In this document: piece after piece, positions 16,431 through 25,366 of the stretch | Numbering within the stretch: the first letter of the stretch is position 1 | Layout of the letters: each line of letters starts with the position of its first letter | Assembly (NCBI RefSeq): GCF_020171465.1 | Contig: NZ_JAIUZR010000005.1 | Span: forward strand, 310,001-374,000 | DNA from: Lutimonas saemankumensis | Lineage (GTDB): Bacteria; Bacteroidota; Bacteroidia; Flavobacteriales; Flavobacteriaceae | DNA: 64,000 bases | Reading direction: 5' to 3' | Notes under the pieces: generated by a model | What the model saw: the letters and a program-made list of their open reading frames with translations, nothing else | Databases searched by the model: none | Told to the model about the DNA's origin: nothing | Program-made: the position numbers and the translations under genes

Positions 16431-17612
16431 ATGAAGAAATTAGTTTTAGCATATAGTGGAGGGTTAGACACCTCATATTGCGCAAAATACCTTTCAAAGG
16501 TTCAGGGTTATGAAGTACACGCGGTCAGTGTTAATACAGGTGGATTTGAAAAAGAAGAGATCACCTCCATTGGAGAAAAGGCGGTTCAGTTAGGGGCTTC
16601 AACCTATACTTCAATAGATGCCGTGAGCACTTTTTATGATAAAGTTGTCAAGTACCTCATTTATGGAAACGTTTTAAAGAATAATACCTATCCGCTTTCC
16701 GTTAGTGCCGAAAGGATCATTCAGGCGATTGAAATAGTCAACTACGCAAAAAAAATAGGTGCTTCTTATATAGCTCATGGAAGTACAGGTGCGGGAAATG
16801 ACCAGGTCAGGTTTGATATGATCTTTCAAACACTTGCTCCGGATATTGAAATTATTACTCCGATAAGGGACAATAAACTTTCAAGGCAAGAAGAGATTGA
16901 ATTTTTGAAGGAAAATGGAGTTGACCTGCCATGGGAGAAGGCAAAATATTCGATCAACAGGGGATTGTGGGGTACAAGCGTAGGGGGAGAAGAAACGTTA
17001 AGCTCTCATTCTGGCCTACCGGAAGAAGCCTATCCGAGCCAATTGAAAAAAAATGATCCGACCGATCTGAAGCTGACTTTTAAAAAAGGAGAACTTGTGG
17101 CGATCAACGATCAATCTTATGGACATATTGAAGCCATTGAGACTTTGGAAAAACTGGCTTCTGCCTACGCCATCGGAAGAGATATTCATGTGGGAGATAC
17201 AATAATAGGTATTAAAGGAAGGGTTGGTTTTGAGGCTGCAGCACCATTGCTGATCATCAAAGCACATCACTTACTTGAAAAACATACTTTGACAAAATGG
17301 CAACAGCATCATAAAGAGCAATTGGGCAACTGGTATGGCATGCTACTTCATGAAGGGCAGTATTTGGACGAGGTGATGAGAAATTTTGAATCTTTTCTAA
17401 CGGATACGCAAAAGAATGTAAGCGGAGATGTGTTCGTAACCCTTCATCCTTACAGGTTTACTTTGAATGGAATATCTTCTGATCATGACCTAATGAATTC
17501 TTCTTTTGCCAGTTACGGAGAGACAAATGAAGGATGGACGGCTGATGACGCCAAAGGATTTATCAAAATTACGGCAAATCAGGGAAAAATATTTAATCAT
17601 GTCAATTCATAA
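16431..17612 (+). CDS. argG: Argininosuccinate synthase
   Basis: ArgG joins citrulline and aspartate using ATP. The 393-residue product carries the ATP-binding AYSGGLDTSYC loop near the N-terminus, HGSTGAGNDQVRFD in the middle, and the citrulline/aspartate-binding region KYSINRGLWGTSVGGEE. It is of the shorter type common in Bacteroidota. Only 3 nt separate it from argC. Confidence 0.96.
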   Translation: MKKLVLAYSGGLDTSYCAKYLSKVQGYEVHAVSVNTGGFEKEEITSIGEKAVQLGASTYTSIDAVSTFYDKVVKYLIYGNVLKNNTYPLSVSAERIIQAIEIVNYAKKIGASYIAHGSTGAGNDQVRFDMIFQTLAPDIEIITPIRDNKLSRQEEIEFLKENGVDLPWEKAKYSINRGLWGTSVGGEETLSSHSGLPEEAYPSQLKKNDPTDLKLTFKKGELVAINDQSYGHIEAIETLEKLASAYAIGRDIHVGDTIIGIKGRVGFEAAAPLLIIKAHHLLEKHTLTKWQQHHKEQLGNWYGMLLHEGQYLDEVMRNFESFLTDTQKNVSGDVFVTLHPYRFTLNGISSDHDLMNSSFASYGETNEGWTADDAKGFIKITANQGKIFNHVNS

Positions 17613-17615
17613 ACG

Positions 17616-18593
17616 ATGATCAAAGCAGGCATAATTGGAGGTGCGGGATATACGGCAGGAGAACTGATCAGATTGATTCTGAATCATCCGGGGATGGAGC
17701 TGGATTTTGTTTACAGCACCTCTAATTCCGGAAATAAAATATATCATATTCACTCAGATCTTATCGGTGAAACCGAGATGAAGTTCAGCCAGGAGATCAA
17801 TCCTGAAATTAACGTTTTGTTCTTATGTCTGGGGCATGGGAACTCCAAGGCGTTTTTAGAAAATCAAGATTTTTCCGATCATACAAAAATCATTGATCTG
17901 AGTAATGATTTCAGGCTTACAGGTGACAGTCAATTTAAAGGGAAAAAGTTTGTCTACGGACTTCCAGAGGTTTTTAATAAGGAGATTCAGGAAGCTTCCT
18001 GCCTGGCTAATCCCGGATGTTTTGCTACAGCCATTCAGCTTGCTCTTTTACCTCTGGCAGCGAATAATTTGTTGAATGACGACATTCATGTAAATGCCGT
18101 GACAGGAGCTACCGGGGCAGGAGTTTCCTTGTCCAAAACAACTCATTTTACCTGGCGCGATAATAATTTTTCTCATTATAAGGCATTTGATCATCAACAT
18201 TTAGGTGAGATCAATCAGACTCTGGGAATACTGCAGGAAGGCTTTGAAGAAGAGGTGATTTTCATTCCTAACAGAGGGAACTTTAGCAGAGGTATTTTTG
18301 CCACGGCATACACGGATTTCAGTGGAAGTATAGAAGAGGCCAATTCCCTTTTCGAAAGCTATTATAAGGATGCCTCTTTTACTCATGTGTCATCATCGGA
18401 AATATTTCTGAAGCAAGTGGTTAACACAAATAAGTGCCTGATCCATTTAAAAAAGCACAAGGATAAAATATTGATAACCAGCGCTATTGATAATTTGCTT
18501 AAAGGCGCATCGGGTCAGGCAATTCAAAATATGAATATCATGTTCGGGCTTGAAGAAGATTTGGGTCTGTCACTTAAAGCTAACTTTTTTTAA
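17616..18593 (+). CDS. argC: N-acetyl-gamma-glutamyl-phosphate reductase
   Basis: ArgC reduces N-acyl-glutamyl phosphate to the semialdehyde with NADPH. The 325-residue product has the Rossmann start AGIIGGAGYTAGELIRL and the catalytic Cys135 in LANPGCFATA, followed by AVTGATGAGVSL. With an N-succinyl pathway the substrate would be the succinylated form. It lies 11 nt before proC. Confidence 0.95.
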   Translation: MIKAGIIGGAGYTAGELIRLILNHPGMELDFVYSTSNSGNKIYHIHSDLIGETEMKFSQEINPEINVLFLCLGHGNSKAFLENQDFSDHTKIIDLSNDFRLTGDSQFKGKKFVYGLPEVFNKEIQEASCLANPGCFATAIQLALLPLAANNLLNDDIHVNAVTGATGAGVSLSKTTHFTWRDNNFSHYKAFDHQHLGEINQTLGILQEGFEEEVIFIPNRGNFSRGIFATAYTDFSGSIEEANSLFESYYKDASFTHVSSSEIFLKQVVNTNKCLIHLKKHKDKILITSAIDNLLKGASGQAIQNMNIMFGLEEDLGLSLKANFF

Positions 18594-18604
18594 TCTAAAG
18601 AACT

Positions 18605-19402
18605 ATGAAAATAGCGATCATCGGAGTAGGAAATCTAGGTTATTCCATAGCAGTTGGAATCCTTGGCCAAAAAAAGGAAATAGGATGCAAATCGCTGTAT
18701 CTGACCAAAAGAAATACTTCTTCACTGAATCATTTTGATAAAGTATCACTGATAAAAACAACCACTGACAACAGACGTGCCGTAAAGTATTCTGATGTGA
18801 TTATTCTGGCGGTTCAACCCACTCAATTGATGGAGGTTCTAAAAGAAATTCGAGATTTAATAGACCCTAAAAAACACATCATCATTTCTGTGGCTACCGG
18901 AAGAAAAATCAGTGACATAGAGGCTTTGTTACCACAGGGGGTACCGGTTATCAGATGTATGCCCAATACAGCGATTTCAGTAGGACAATCGATGACCTGT
19001 ATCAGCGCAAATGAGGTGGCTCAGGCTAATGTCCATAAGGCAAAAAGCATATTCAATGCCTTGGGAGAAACCATGTGCATTGAGGAAAGTTTAATGCAGG
19101 CAGCTACAGTAATATGTGCAAGCGGCATCGCATTTTGGATGCGATTGATCCGAGCTACAACTCAGGGTGCCGTTCAACTAGGATTTCACAGTGAAGAAGC
19201 CCAAAAGCTTTCTATGCAAACCTGTCTTGGAGCTGCCAGTCTGCTTATTGATTCTCAAAGTCATCCTGAGCAGGAAATAGACAAGGTAACCACCCCAAGC
19301 GGTTGTACCATAGAAGGACTAAATGAGATGGAGCATCAGGGGCTGAGTTCCTCTATCATCAAGGGGCTGGTCACCTCCTATGAAAAAATAAACCAGATTT
19401 AA
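18605..19402 (+). CDS. proC: Pyrroline-5-carboxylate reductase
   Basis: ProC reduces pyrroline-5-carboxylate to proline with NAD(P)H. The 265-residue product shows the Rossmann motif IAIIGVGNLGYSIAVGIL, VIILAVQPTQLMEVL, and the family block RCMPNTAISVGQSMTCI. The C-terminal helical region ends with TTPSGCTIEGLNEMEHQGL. A proline gene within an arginine operon fits the common precursor chemistry. Confidence 0.94.
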   Translation: MKIAIIGVGNLGYSIAVGILGQKKEIGCKSLYLTKRNTSSLNHFDKVSLIKTTTDNRRAVKYSDVIILAVQPTQLMEVLKEIRDLIDPKKHIIISVATGRKISDIEALLPQGVPVIRCMPNTAISVGQSMTCISANEVAQANVHKAKSIFNALGETMCIEESLMQAATVICASGIAFWMRLIRATTQGAVQLGFHSEEAQKLSMQTCLGAASLLIDSQSHPEQEIDKVTTPSGCTIEGLNEMEHQGLSSSIIKGLVTSYEKINQI

Positions 19403-19412
19403 ACGATACCAC

Positions 19413-20564
19413 ATGGAATTATTTGATGTATATCCACTCTATAACGTAACCCCAGTCAGGGCCAGGGGCTGTTATGTGATTGACGATAACGGGAAAAGCT
19501 ATCTGGATCTTTACGGAGGGCACGGGGTGATCTCAATAGGTCATAGTCATGAACAATACGTAAAAAGGTTGAGTGAGCAATTGAGTAAAATGGGATTCTA
19601 TAGTAACTCCATAAAGAATCCCTTGCAGGAAGAACTGGCAGGAAAGCTGGGAGAAATATCCGGTTGTCCGGATTATAATTTATTTCTCTGTAATTCTGGA
19701 GCAGAGGCAAATGAAAATGCGCTGAAAATGGCTTCTTTTGAAACAGGTAAAAAGAAGATCGTCGCCTTTCATAAGGCATTTCATGGAAGGACGTCGGCTG
19801 CGGTTGCGGCAACGGACAATATAAAGATCAACGCTCCTTTAAACAAACAACAGGAAGTAGTTTTTCTTCCTTTAAACGATGTGGGCGCCCTGGAAACCGA
19901 ATTGAAAAAGGGTGACACAGCAGCGGTTATCATTGAAGGGATTCAGGGAGTTGGAGGGCTTAATCAAGGGTCAAAAGAATTCTTTCAGGCTTTAGAGAGT
20001 TTATGCAGACAATACCACGCTGTATTGATCTTGGATGAAATTCAATCTGGTTTTGGAAGAAGTGGTAAATTCTTTTCATTTCAGCATCATGGAATACAAC
20101 CGGATATTATCAGTATGGCGAAAGGAATGGGAAATGGATTTCCGATTGGAGGAATTCTGATTTCTAATAAAATAAAGGCTTCTTACGGTTTACTGGGAAC
20201 GACGTTTGGAGGTAATCATTTGGCATGCGCGGCATGTTTAGCCGTTCTCGAAGTAATTTCTGATGAGGGCTTAATGGATAATGTCAAAAGTATATCAAAG
20301 TATTTTCTGGAGAGAATAAAGGAAATTGGCCCTGTAAAAGCGGTTAAGGGAAAAGGACTTATGCTTGGTGCTTCCTTTGATTTTCCCGTAGCTGAACTGA
20401 GGAAATCCCTGATTTATGAAGAAGGTATATTTACCGGCGGGTCATCAGATCCTAATCTTCTGAGAATCTTGCCCCCTTTGTCAGTGGGTAAGAAAGAAAT
20501 TGACCTTTTTATTGAGGCCCTGAAAAATGTATTGACAAAAATGCTGAATCATGAATCCAGTTAA
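19413..20564 (+). CDS. argD: Acetyl/succinylornithine aminotransferase
   Basis: This class III PLP aminotransferase converts N-acyl-glutamate semialdehyde to N-acyl-ornithine. The 383-residue product has NSGAEANENALKMA, FHKAFHGRTSAA, LILDEIQSGFGRSGKFF and the PLP-binding Lys237 in DIISMAKGMGNGFPIGG. Position in the operon decides the ornithine role; the family also includes other aminotransferases. proA follows within about 10 nt. Confidence 0.93.
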   Translation: MELFDVYPLYNVTPVRARGCYVIDDNGKSYLDLYGGHGVISIGHSHEQYVKRLSEQLSKMGFYSNSIKNPLQEELAGKLGEISGCPDYNLFLCNSGAEANENALKMASFETGKKKIVAFHKAFHGRTSAAVAATDNIKINAPLNKQQEVVFLPLNDVGALETELKKGDTAAVIIEGIQGVGGLNQGSKEFFQALESLCRQYHAVLILDEIQSGFGRSGKFFSFQHHGIQPDIISMAKGMGNGFPIGGILISNKIKASYGLLGTTFGGNHLACAACLAVLEVISDEGLMDNVKSISKYFLERIKEIGPVKAVKGKGLMLGASFDFPVAELRKSLIYEEGIFTGGSSDPNLLRILPPLSVGKKEIDLFIEALKNVLTKMLNHESS

Positions 20565-20574
20565 AGACAGAAGT

Positions 20575-21771
20575 ATGGAATCGATATTAACCACAGAGCA
20601 AAGGAACAGCGTTTTGTTCACCATGGCAGAACTTGTTCGCAAAGAACAAAAAGATATTCTTGAGGCTAACGCTCTTGACATGTCCGGATTTGATCAGAAT
20701 GACCTGGCAATGTACGATCGTTTAAAAGTAGATCAAGAGAAAATAGACGGGATGATACTGTCTTTACAGCAACTGGCGCAGCAGGAAGATCCGATAGGCG
20801 TTGAACGATTTCATTTTAAGCATGAGAGCGGACTCGATGTCTACAACAAAACTGCCTCCTTTGGAACAGTGATGATCATTTATGAATCAAGACCGGATGT
20901 AACCATTGAAGCTGGCGGTATTGCTTTTAAATCAGGTAATAAAATTCTTCTCAAAGGAGGTAAGGAAGCTTTAAATTCAAATTTGGCGATTGTGAATTTA
21001 TGGCATAAAGCCCTTGACAAAAATGGTATAAGTAAAGATTGGGTGACCTATTTAAATTATGATCGAAAACAGACAAGAACTTTTTTAAAGAATCCTGATC
21101 AAAAGATTGACCTAATCATTCCAAGAGGAGGAGAACGTTTGATTGAATTTGTAAAAGACAATGCCACTTGTCCTGTTATCGTCAGTGGCAGGGGCAATAA
21201 TTTTGTCTTTGTTGACAAGGAAGCGGATACTGAAAAAGCATTGGAAATAATCATTAATGCCAAAACAGCTAAGATTTCAGCATGTAACGCTTTAGATAAG
21301 GTGCTTATTGATAAAAATTTTCCTGATTATGATGGGTTTGTCAAAGAGCTGATCAGGAAATTAAAAGACTTTGATGTGGAAATTATGGGTGGAAAAGGAT
21401 TCAATGATTTTGAAGGTGTCAAAACAATAACTGACGAGCTAATATGGTACGAGGAATTTCTTGATTACAAGATAGTTTTGGGAGAAGTAAGTTCAGCTCA
21501 GGAAGCAGTAAGAATGATAAACAAATACGGAGGGGGACATTCAGCTTCGATTGTCACTGAAAATAAAAATGAGGCTGATTTCTTTCTCGAGGCAGTAGAT
21601 GCTGCTGCTGTTTATCATAATGCCTCCACCAGGTTTACAGATGGGTTTCAATTTGGTTTAGGCGGAGAATTAGCAATAAGTACGGATAAACTTCATCAAA
21701 GGGGCCCTATAGGCCTTCAGCATTTGGTGACCAATAAATGGTATGTATACGGCAATGGGCAAATCAGGTAA
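20575..21771 (+). CDS. proA: Glutamate-5-semialdehyde dehydrogenase (gamma-glutamyl phosphate reductase)
   Basis: ProA reduces gamma-glutamyl phosphate to glutamate-5-semialdehyde. The start at 20575 gives 398 residues, a usual length, and a 10-nt gap to argD; an ATG at 20551 would overlap argD by 14 nt. Catalytic Cys237 lies in KTAKISACNALDKVLID, and further blocks are MIIYESRPDVTIEAGG, LLKGGKEA and IPRGGERLIEFV. It overlaps the start of proB. Confidence 0.94.
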   Translation: MESILTTEQRNSVLFTMAELVRKEQKDILEANALDMSGFDQNDLAMYDRLKVDQEKIDGMILSLQQLAQQEDPIGVERFHFKHESGLDVYNKTASFGTVMIIYESRPDVTIEAGGIAFKSGNKILLKGGKEALNSNLAIVNLWHKALDKNGISKDWVTYLNYDRKQTRTFLKNPDQKIDLIIPRGGERLIEFVKDNATCPVIVSGRGNNFVFVDKEADTEKALEIIINAKTAKISACNALDKVLIDKNFPDYDGFVKELIRKLKDFDVEIMGGKGFNDFEGVKTITDELIWYEEFLDYKIVLGEVSSAQEAVRMINKYGGGHSASIVTENKNEADFFLEAVDAAAVYHNASTRFTDGFQFGLGGELAISTDKLHQRGPIGLQHLVTNKWYVYGNGQIR

Positions 21772-22537
21772 AACAAGGGTTCTTTTAAAGATTGGAACAA
21801 ATACCCTGACTAAGGAAACTTCGCAGATCTCCAGAGGAAAAATTGAAGATATTGGCAGACAGATTTCTGAATTGCAGGACAGATATGAATTCATTATTGT
21901 GAGTTCTGGTGCCATAGCCGTGGCAAAGCAATTTGTAAAGTTGGAGTCAAGCGGTATGGAAATTAATGTAAAACAGGCCCTGGCAGCAATCGGTCAGCCA
22001 CACCTGATGAGGATTTTTCAGGAAAATTTCCGTGAACTTGGCTTGCTTACTTCCCAGTGCCTTTTGTCATACGCTGATTTTGAAAGGGAAAAATCCAGAG
22101 AGAATATTGTAAATACTCTAAATGTATTATTGGAAAATAATTATATCCCCATAATTAACGAAAATGATACGGTAGCTACTGATGAGATCCAATTTGGAGA
22201 CAATGATAAACTGGCGGCCTTGACAGCAGCATTAATAAAGGCAGATCTGGTTATAATAGCTACCAATACAGATGGTATTTATACCAAAGAAAGCATGGGT
22301 CTAAACAACAAGAAAACCATTTTAAAAGTTGAGGACCTCTCTTCTCTGAGAAATGAAATATCCGATGGAAAAAGCTCTCATGGAACCGGAGGGATGCTCT
22401 CAAAGATAGAGGCGGCAGAAATTTTAAAAGATAATGATATAGAAACCTGGATTCTCAATGGAATTGGCGATAATTTTATGATCAATGCCTTCAATGAGAA
22501 GATCCCGTTCACGAAAATTTTAAACCAGATAAAATGA
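21755..22537 (+). CDS. proB: Glutamate 5-kinase, short form without PUA domain
   Basis: ProB phosphorylates glutamate as the first step to proline. The start at 21755 (MGKSGKTRVLLKIG) is preferred; an ATG at 21743 adds four residues. The product of about 260 residues is only the amino-acid kinase domain (LLKIGTNTLTKET, IVSSGAIAVAKQF, INENDTVATDEIQFGDNDKL, GTGGMLSKIEAAEI) and lacks the C-terminal PUA domain of the enterobacterial enzyme. It overlaps proA by 17 nt and the next gene by 4 nt, so translation is likely coupled. Confidence 0.94.
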   Translation: MGKSGKTRVLLKIGTNTLTKETSQISRGKIEDIGRQISELQDRYEFIIVSSGAIAVAKQFVKLESSGMEINVKQALAAIGQPHLMRIFQENFRELGLLTSQCLLSYADFEREKSRENIVNTLNVLLENNYIPIINENDTVATDEIQFGDNDKLAALTAALIKADLVIIATNTDGIYTKESMGLNNKKTILKVEDLSSLRNEISDGKSSHGTGGMLSKIEAAEILKDNDIETWILNGIGDNFMINAFNEKIPFTKILNQIK

Positions 22538-23487
22538 ATTACTTATCAATAAAGGACATAGATTCACTGGAAAACTGGGTTGAGGAAGCCAGAAACCTAA
22601 AACGGTATCCTCTTAAATACAAGCAGCTTGGATCTGATAAAACAATTGGACTGTTGTTCTTTAATCCCAGTTTAAGAACAAGATTAAGCACTCAGAAGGC
22701 AGCGCAGCAATTGGGTATGAATTGTATGGTTATGAACTTTGATAAAGAAGGCTGGGCCCTTGAATATGGTGATGGCATCGTCATGGATCAGGGAAAATCA
22801 GAGCATGTCAAAGAAGCAGCGCAGGTTATATCTCAATTTTGTGATATAATTGCCATAAGGGCTTTTGCCGGGCTGGTAGACAAAGAGCTTGACCGGGCAG
22901 AAGTGGTGTTGAACGGTTTTGTGAAGTACGCTTCGGTTCCCGTTGTTAATATGGAGAGTTCGGTAGGGCATCCTTTACAGGCTTTGGCGGATGCCATAAC
23001 CCTTGAGGAGGACAGAACAAGGATAAAGAATAAAAAACCTAAGGTAGTTTTATCCTGGGCTCCTCATCCTAAAGCCCTTCCTCACGCGGTTGCCAATTCT
23101 TTTATCGAAATGATGCAAAGGCAGGACGTGGAATTTGTAATTACGCATCCGGAAGGCTATGAACTTGACCCGGAAATTGTTAGGGAAACTAATGTTGAAT
23201 ACGATCAGAATAAAGCCTTTGAGGAGGCAGATTATATATATACAAAGAACTGGAGTTCATTCAGAGATTACGGTCAAGTTATCTCAAAGGATACTTCCTG
23301 GACTATTGATGAAGAAAAAATGGCATTGACCAATAAGGCCAGGTTCATGCACTGTTTACCGGTAAGGAGAAATGTCGTAGTGACTGATGGTGTACTGGAT
23401 AGTGAACAATCGCTGGTTATTCAGCAAGCTGATAACAGAACGTATGCGGCACAGATTGTTTTAAAGAAGATTTTGGAAAACACTTAA
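22534..23487 (+). CDS. argF': N-acetyl/N-succinyl-ornithine carbamoyltransferase
   Basis: This enzyme makes N-acyl-citrulline from N-acyl-ornithine and carbamoyl phosphate, the hallmark of the arginine route of Bacteroidota and Xanthomonas. The 317-residue product has the carbamoyl-phosphate loop FFNPSLRTRLS (plain OTCases have STRT), WAPHPKALPHAVANSF, EYDQNKAFEEADYIYTKNW and MHCLPVRRNVVVTD. The specificity position of this family, Pro in the Bacteroides succinyl enzyme and Glu in the Xanthomonas acetyl enzyme, reads Ser89 here (DQGKSEH). The preferred acyl group is therefore open, with succinyl more likely. Confidence 0.93.
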   Translation: MNYLSIKDIDSLENWVEEARNLKRYPLKYKQLGSDKTIGLLFFNPSLRTRLSTQKAAQQLGMNCMVMNFDKEGWALEYGDGIVMDQGKSEHVKEAAQVISQFCDIIAIRAFAGLVDKELDRAEVVLNGFVKYASVPVVNMESSVGHPLQALADAITLEEDRTRIKNKKPKVVLSWAPHPKALPHAVANSFIEMMQRQDVEFVITHPEGYELDPEIVRETNVEYDQNKAFEEADYIYTKNWSSFRDYGQVISKDTSWTIDEEKMALTNKARFMHCLPVRRNVVVTDGVLDSEQSLVIQQADNRTYAAQIVLKKILENT

Positions 23488-23505
23488 ATTCGAAAACAAA
23501 ACAGC

Positions 23506-24285
23506 ATGGCAAAGGAATTAACCATTGTAAAAATCGGCGGAAATGTGATAAACGATCCTGATCAGCTGATGTCTTTTCTTCGGGACTTTTCAAATCTTGA
23601 AGGGATGAAAATTCTGGTCCATGGCGGAGGTAAAAAAGCCACAGAAATGGCTGATTCCCTGGGCCTATCTCCTAAAATGACAGGTGGAAGAAGAATTACC
23701 GATGCCGCGAACCTGGAGGTGGTTACCATGGTCTATGCGGGTTTGTTAAACAAAAATATTGTCGCAAGACTTCAGGCCTTTAATTGTAATGCACTTGGAT
23801 TAAGCGGTGCTGACGCAAATGTGATAAAGGCGCATAAAAGAATTGTAAAAGAAATCGATTTTGGTTTTGCCGGTGATATCGATGAGGTGGATGCCACAAT
23901 GATATCCTCTTTTTTGGATGCTGGGTTGAGCCCGGTTTTTTCAGCTATTACGCATGATCAAAATGGGCAATTGCTCAACACAAATGCAGATACCATTGCA
24001 TCGGAAATTGCCAAGGCGATGTCGGGTATATTCAAGGTAGATTTAATATATTGCTTTGAAAAGTCAGGGGTGTTAAGAGATGTCGAAGATGAGGATTCCA
24101 TAATCGAGGAAATCAACAGGCAGTCCTATACAAGGCTGGTGGAGAATGGCGTCATTGCTGACGGAATGCTTCCTAAGCTCAAAAATTGTTACGAGGCCCT
24201 CGGGCAGGGAGTTGATAAGGTAAGAATAGGAAAGCCCGATTTAATTAGAAATAAAGAAATCAAGCATACAACTTTGAAGTTATGA
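23506..24285 (+). CDS. argB: Acetylglutamate kinase
   Basis: ArgB phosphorylates N-acyl-glutamate. The 259-residue product is an amino-acid kinase with the N-terminal TIVKIGGNVINDP, ILVHGGGKKATEMADSLGL, and NTNADTIASEIAKAM, and a C-terminal DGMLPKLKNCYEAL block. It lies 18 nt after the carbamoyltransferase and overlaps the next gene by 4 nt. Confidence 0.95.
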   Translation: MAKELTIVKIGGNVINDPDQLMSFLRDFSNLEGMKILVHGGGKKATEMADSLGLSPKMTGGRRITDAANLEVVTMVYAGLLNKNIVARLQAFNCNALGLSGADANVIKAHKRIVKEIDFGFAGDIDEVDATMISSFLDAGLSPVFSAITHDQNGQLLNTNADTIASEIAKAMSGIFKVDLIYCFEKSGVLRDVEDEDSIIEEINRQSYTRLVENGVIADGMLPKLKNCYEALGQGVDKVRIGKPDLIRNKEIKHTTLKL

Positions 24286-25340
24286 AAAATGAATTGGGAA
24301 AGGAGGCAGTTGGATTATTGATCGACCTGATCAATACGCCTTCTTTGTCCGGCGAAGAGGATAAAACAGCATTGATCTTGGAGAGATTTTTGGAGCGAAA
24401 ATCAATTTCTTTTAATAGGAATGGTAATAATATCTGGTCCCTGAATCAGTGTTTCGACGCTTCAAAACCATCGATCCTTTTAAATTCACATCATGATACG
24501 GTAAAGCCAAACAAGGGATATACAAGAGATCCTTATAAGGCATCGATTGAGGACGGAAAATTATTTGGCCTGGGTTCCAATGACGCGGGAGGTTGTTTGG
24601 TATCGTTGATTTCGGCATTCATATATTTCTATCAGAAAAAAGATCTAAAGTATAATCTGGTATTACTGGCATCAGCCGAGGAGGAGAATTCAGGGGAAAA
24701 TGGCATAAGATCCATGATTCCTTTAATCCCGGAAATCGATTTCGCTATTGTAGGAGAACCTACTTTACTGGACCTTGCCATTGCAGAAAAAGGCCTTCTG
24801 GTTTTAGATTGTTATGCTCACGGAGAAGCCGGGCATGCGGCCCATATTAGAGGAGATCACGCCATCAACAAAGCGATGCGAGCCATTAACTGGTTTGAAT
24901 CCTATACATTTCCCAAAATTTCAGAAACCCTAAAGGATACTAAAATGACCGTGACTCAGATAAATGCGGGGAGCCAGCATAATGTGGTCCCTGCTACCTG
25001 TCACTTTGTTGTCGATATCAGGGTCAATGACCATTATTCAAATGAAGAGGTCCTGAGTATTGTGAAGGACCATGTTTCTGTGGAAGTAAAAGAAAGGTCA
25101 CTCAATTTGAATTCATCTTCCATACCTGAAAATCACGAAATCGTTCAGGCAGGAATAAAAATGGGAAAACAGATTTATGGTTCTCCTACCTTATCCGATC
25201 AGGCAAATTTGAAATGCCCTTCTTTGAAGCTTGGGCCGGGCGATTCCTTGAGGTCTCATAAGGCAGATGAATTTATATACGAAGAAGAAATATATCAGGG
25301 AATTGAACTGTATATAAAGTTGTTGGAACAAATATTATAA
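24282..25340 (+). CDS. argE: M20 family N-acyl-ornithine/citrulline deacylase
   Basis: This zinc amidohydrolase removes the N-acyl group late in the pathway; next to an N-acyl-ornithine carbamoyltransferase its substrate is most likely N-acyl-citrulline. The 352-residue product has the metal ligands in LLNSHHDTVKP (His70, Asp72), GLGSNDAGG (Asp101) and ASAEEENSGENG (catalytic and metal-binding Glu133/Glu134). The dimerisation part contains EAGHAAHIRGDHAI. The gene overlaps argB by 4 nt. Confidence 0.92.
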   Translation: MKNELGKEAVGLLIDLINTPSLSGEEDKTALILERFLERKSISFNRNGNNIWSLNQCFDASKPSILLNSHHDTVKPNKGYTRDPYKASIEDGKLFGLGSNDAGGCLVSLISAFIYFYQKKDLKYNLVLLASAEEENSGENGIRSMIPLIPEIDFAIVGEPTLLDLAIAEKGLLVLDCYAHGEAGHAAHIRGDHAINKAMRAINWFESYTFPKISETLKDTKMTVTQINAGSQHNVVPATCHFVVDIRVNDHYSNEEVLSIVKDHVSVEVKERSLNLNSSSIPENHEIVQAGIKMGKQIYGSPTLSDQANLKCPSLKLGPGDSLRSHKADEFIYEEEIYQGIELYIKLLEQIL

Positions 25341-25366
25341 TCAACGAATAACCAAAAACAAAAAAT

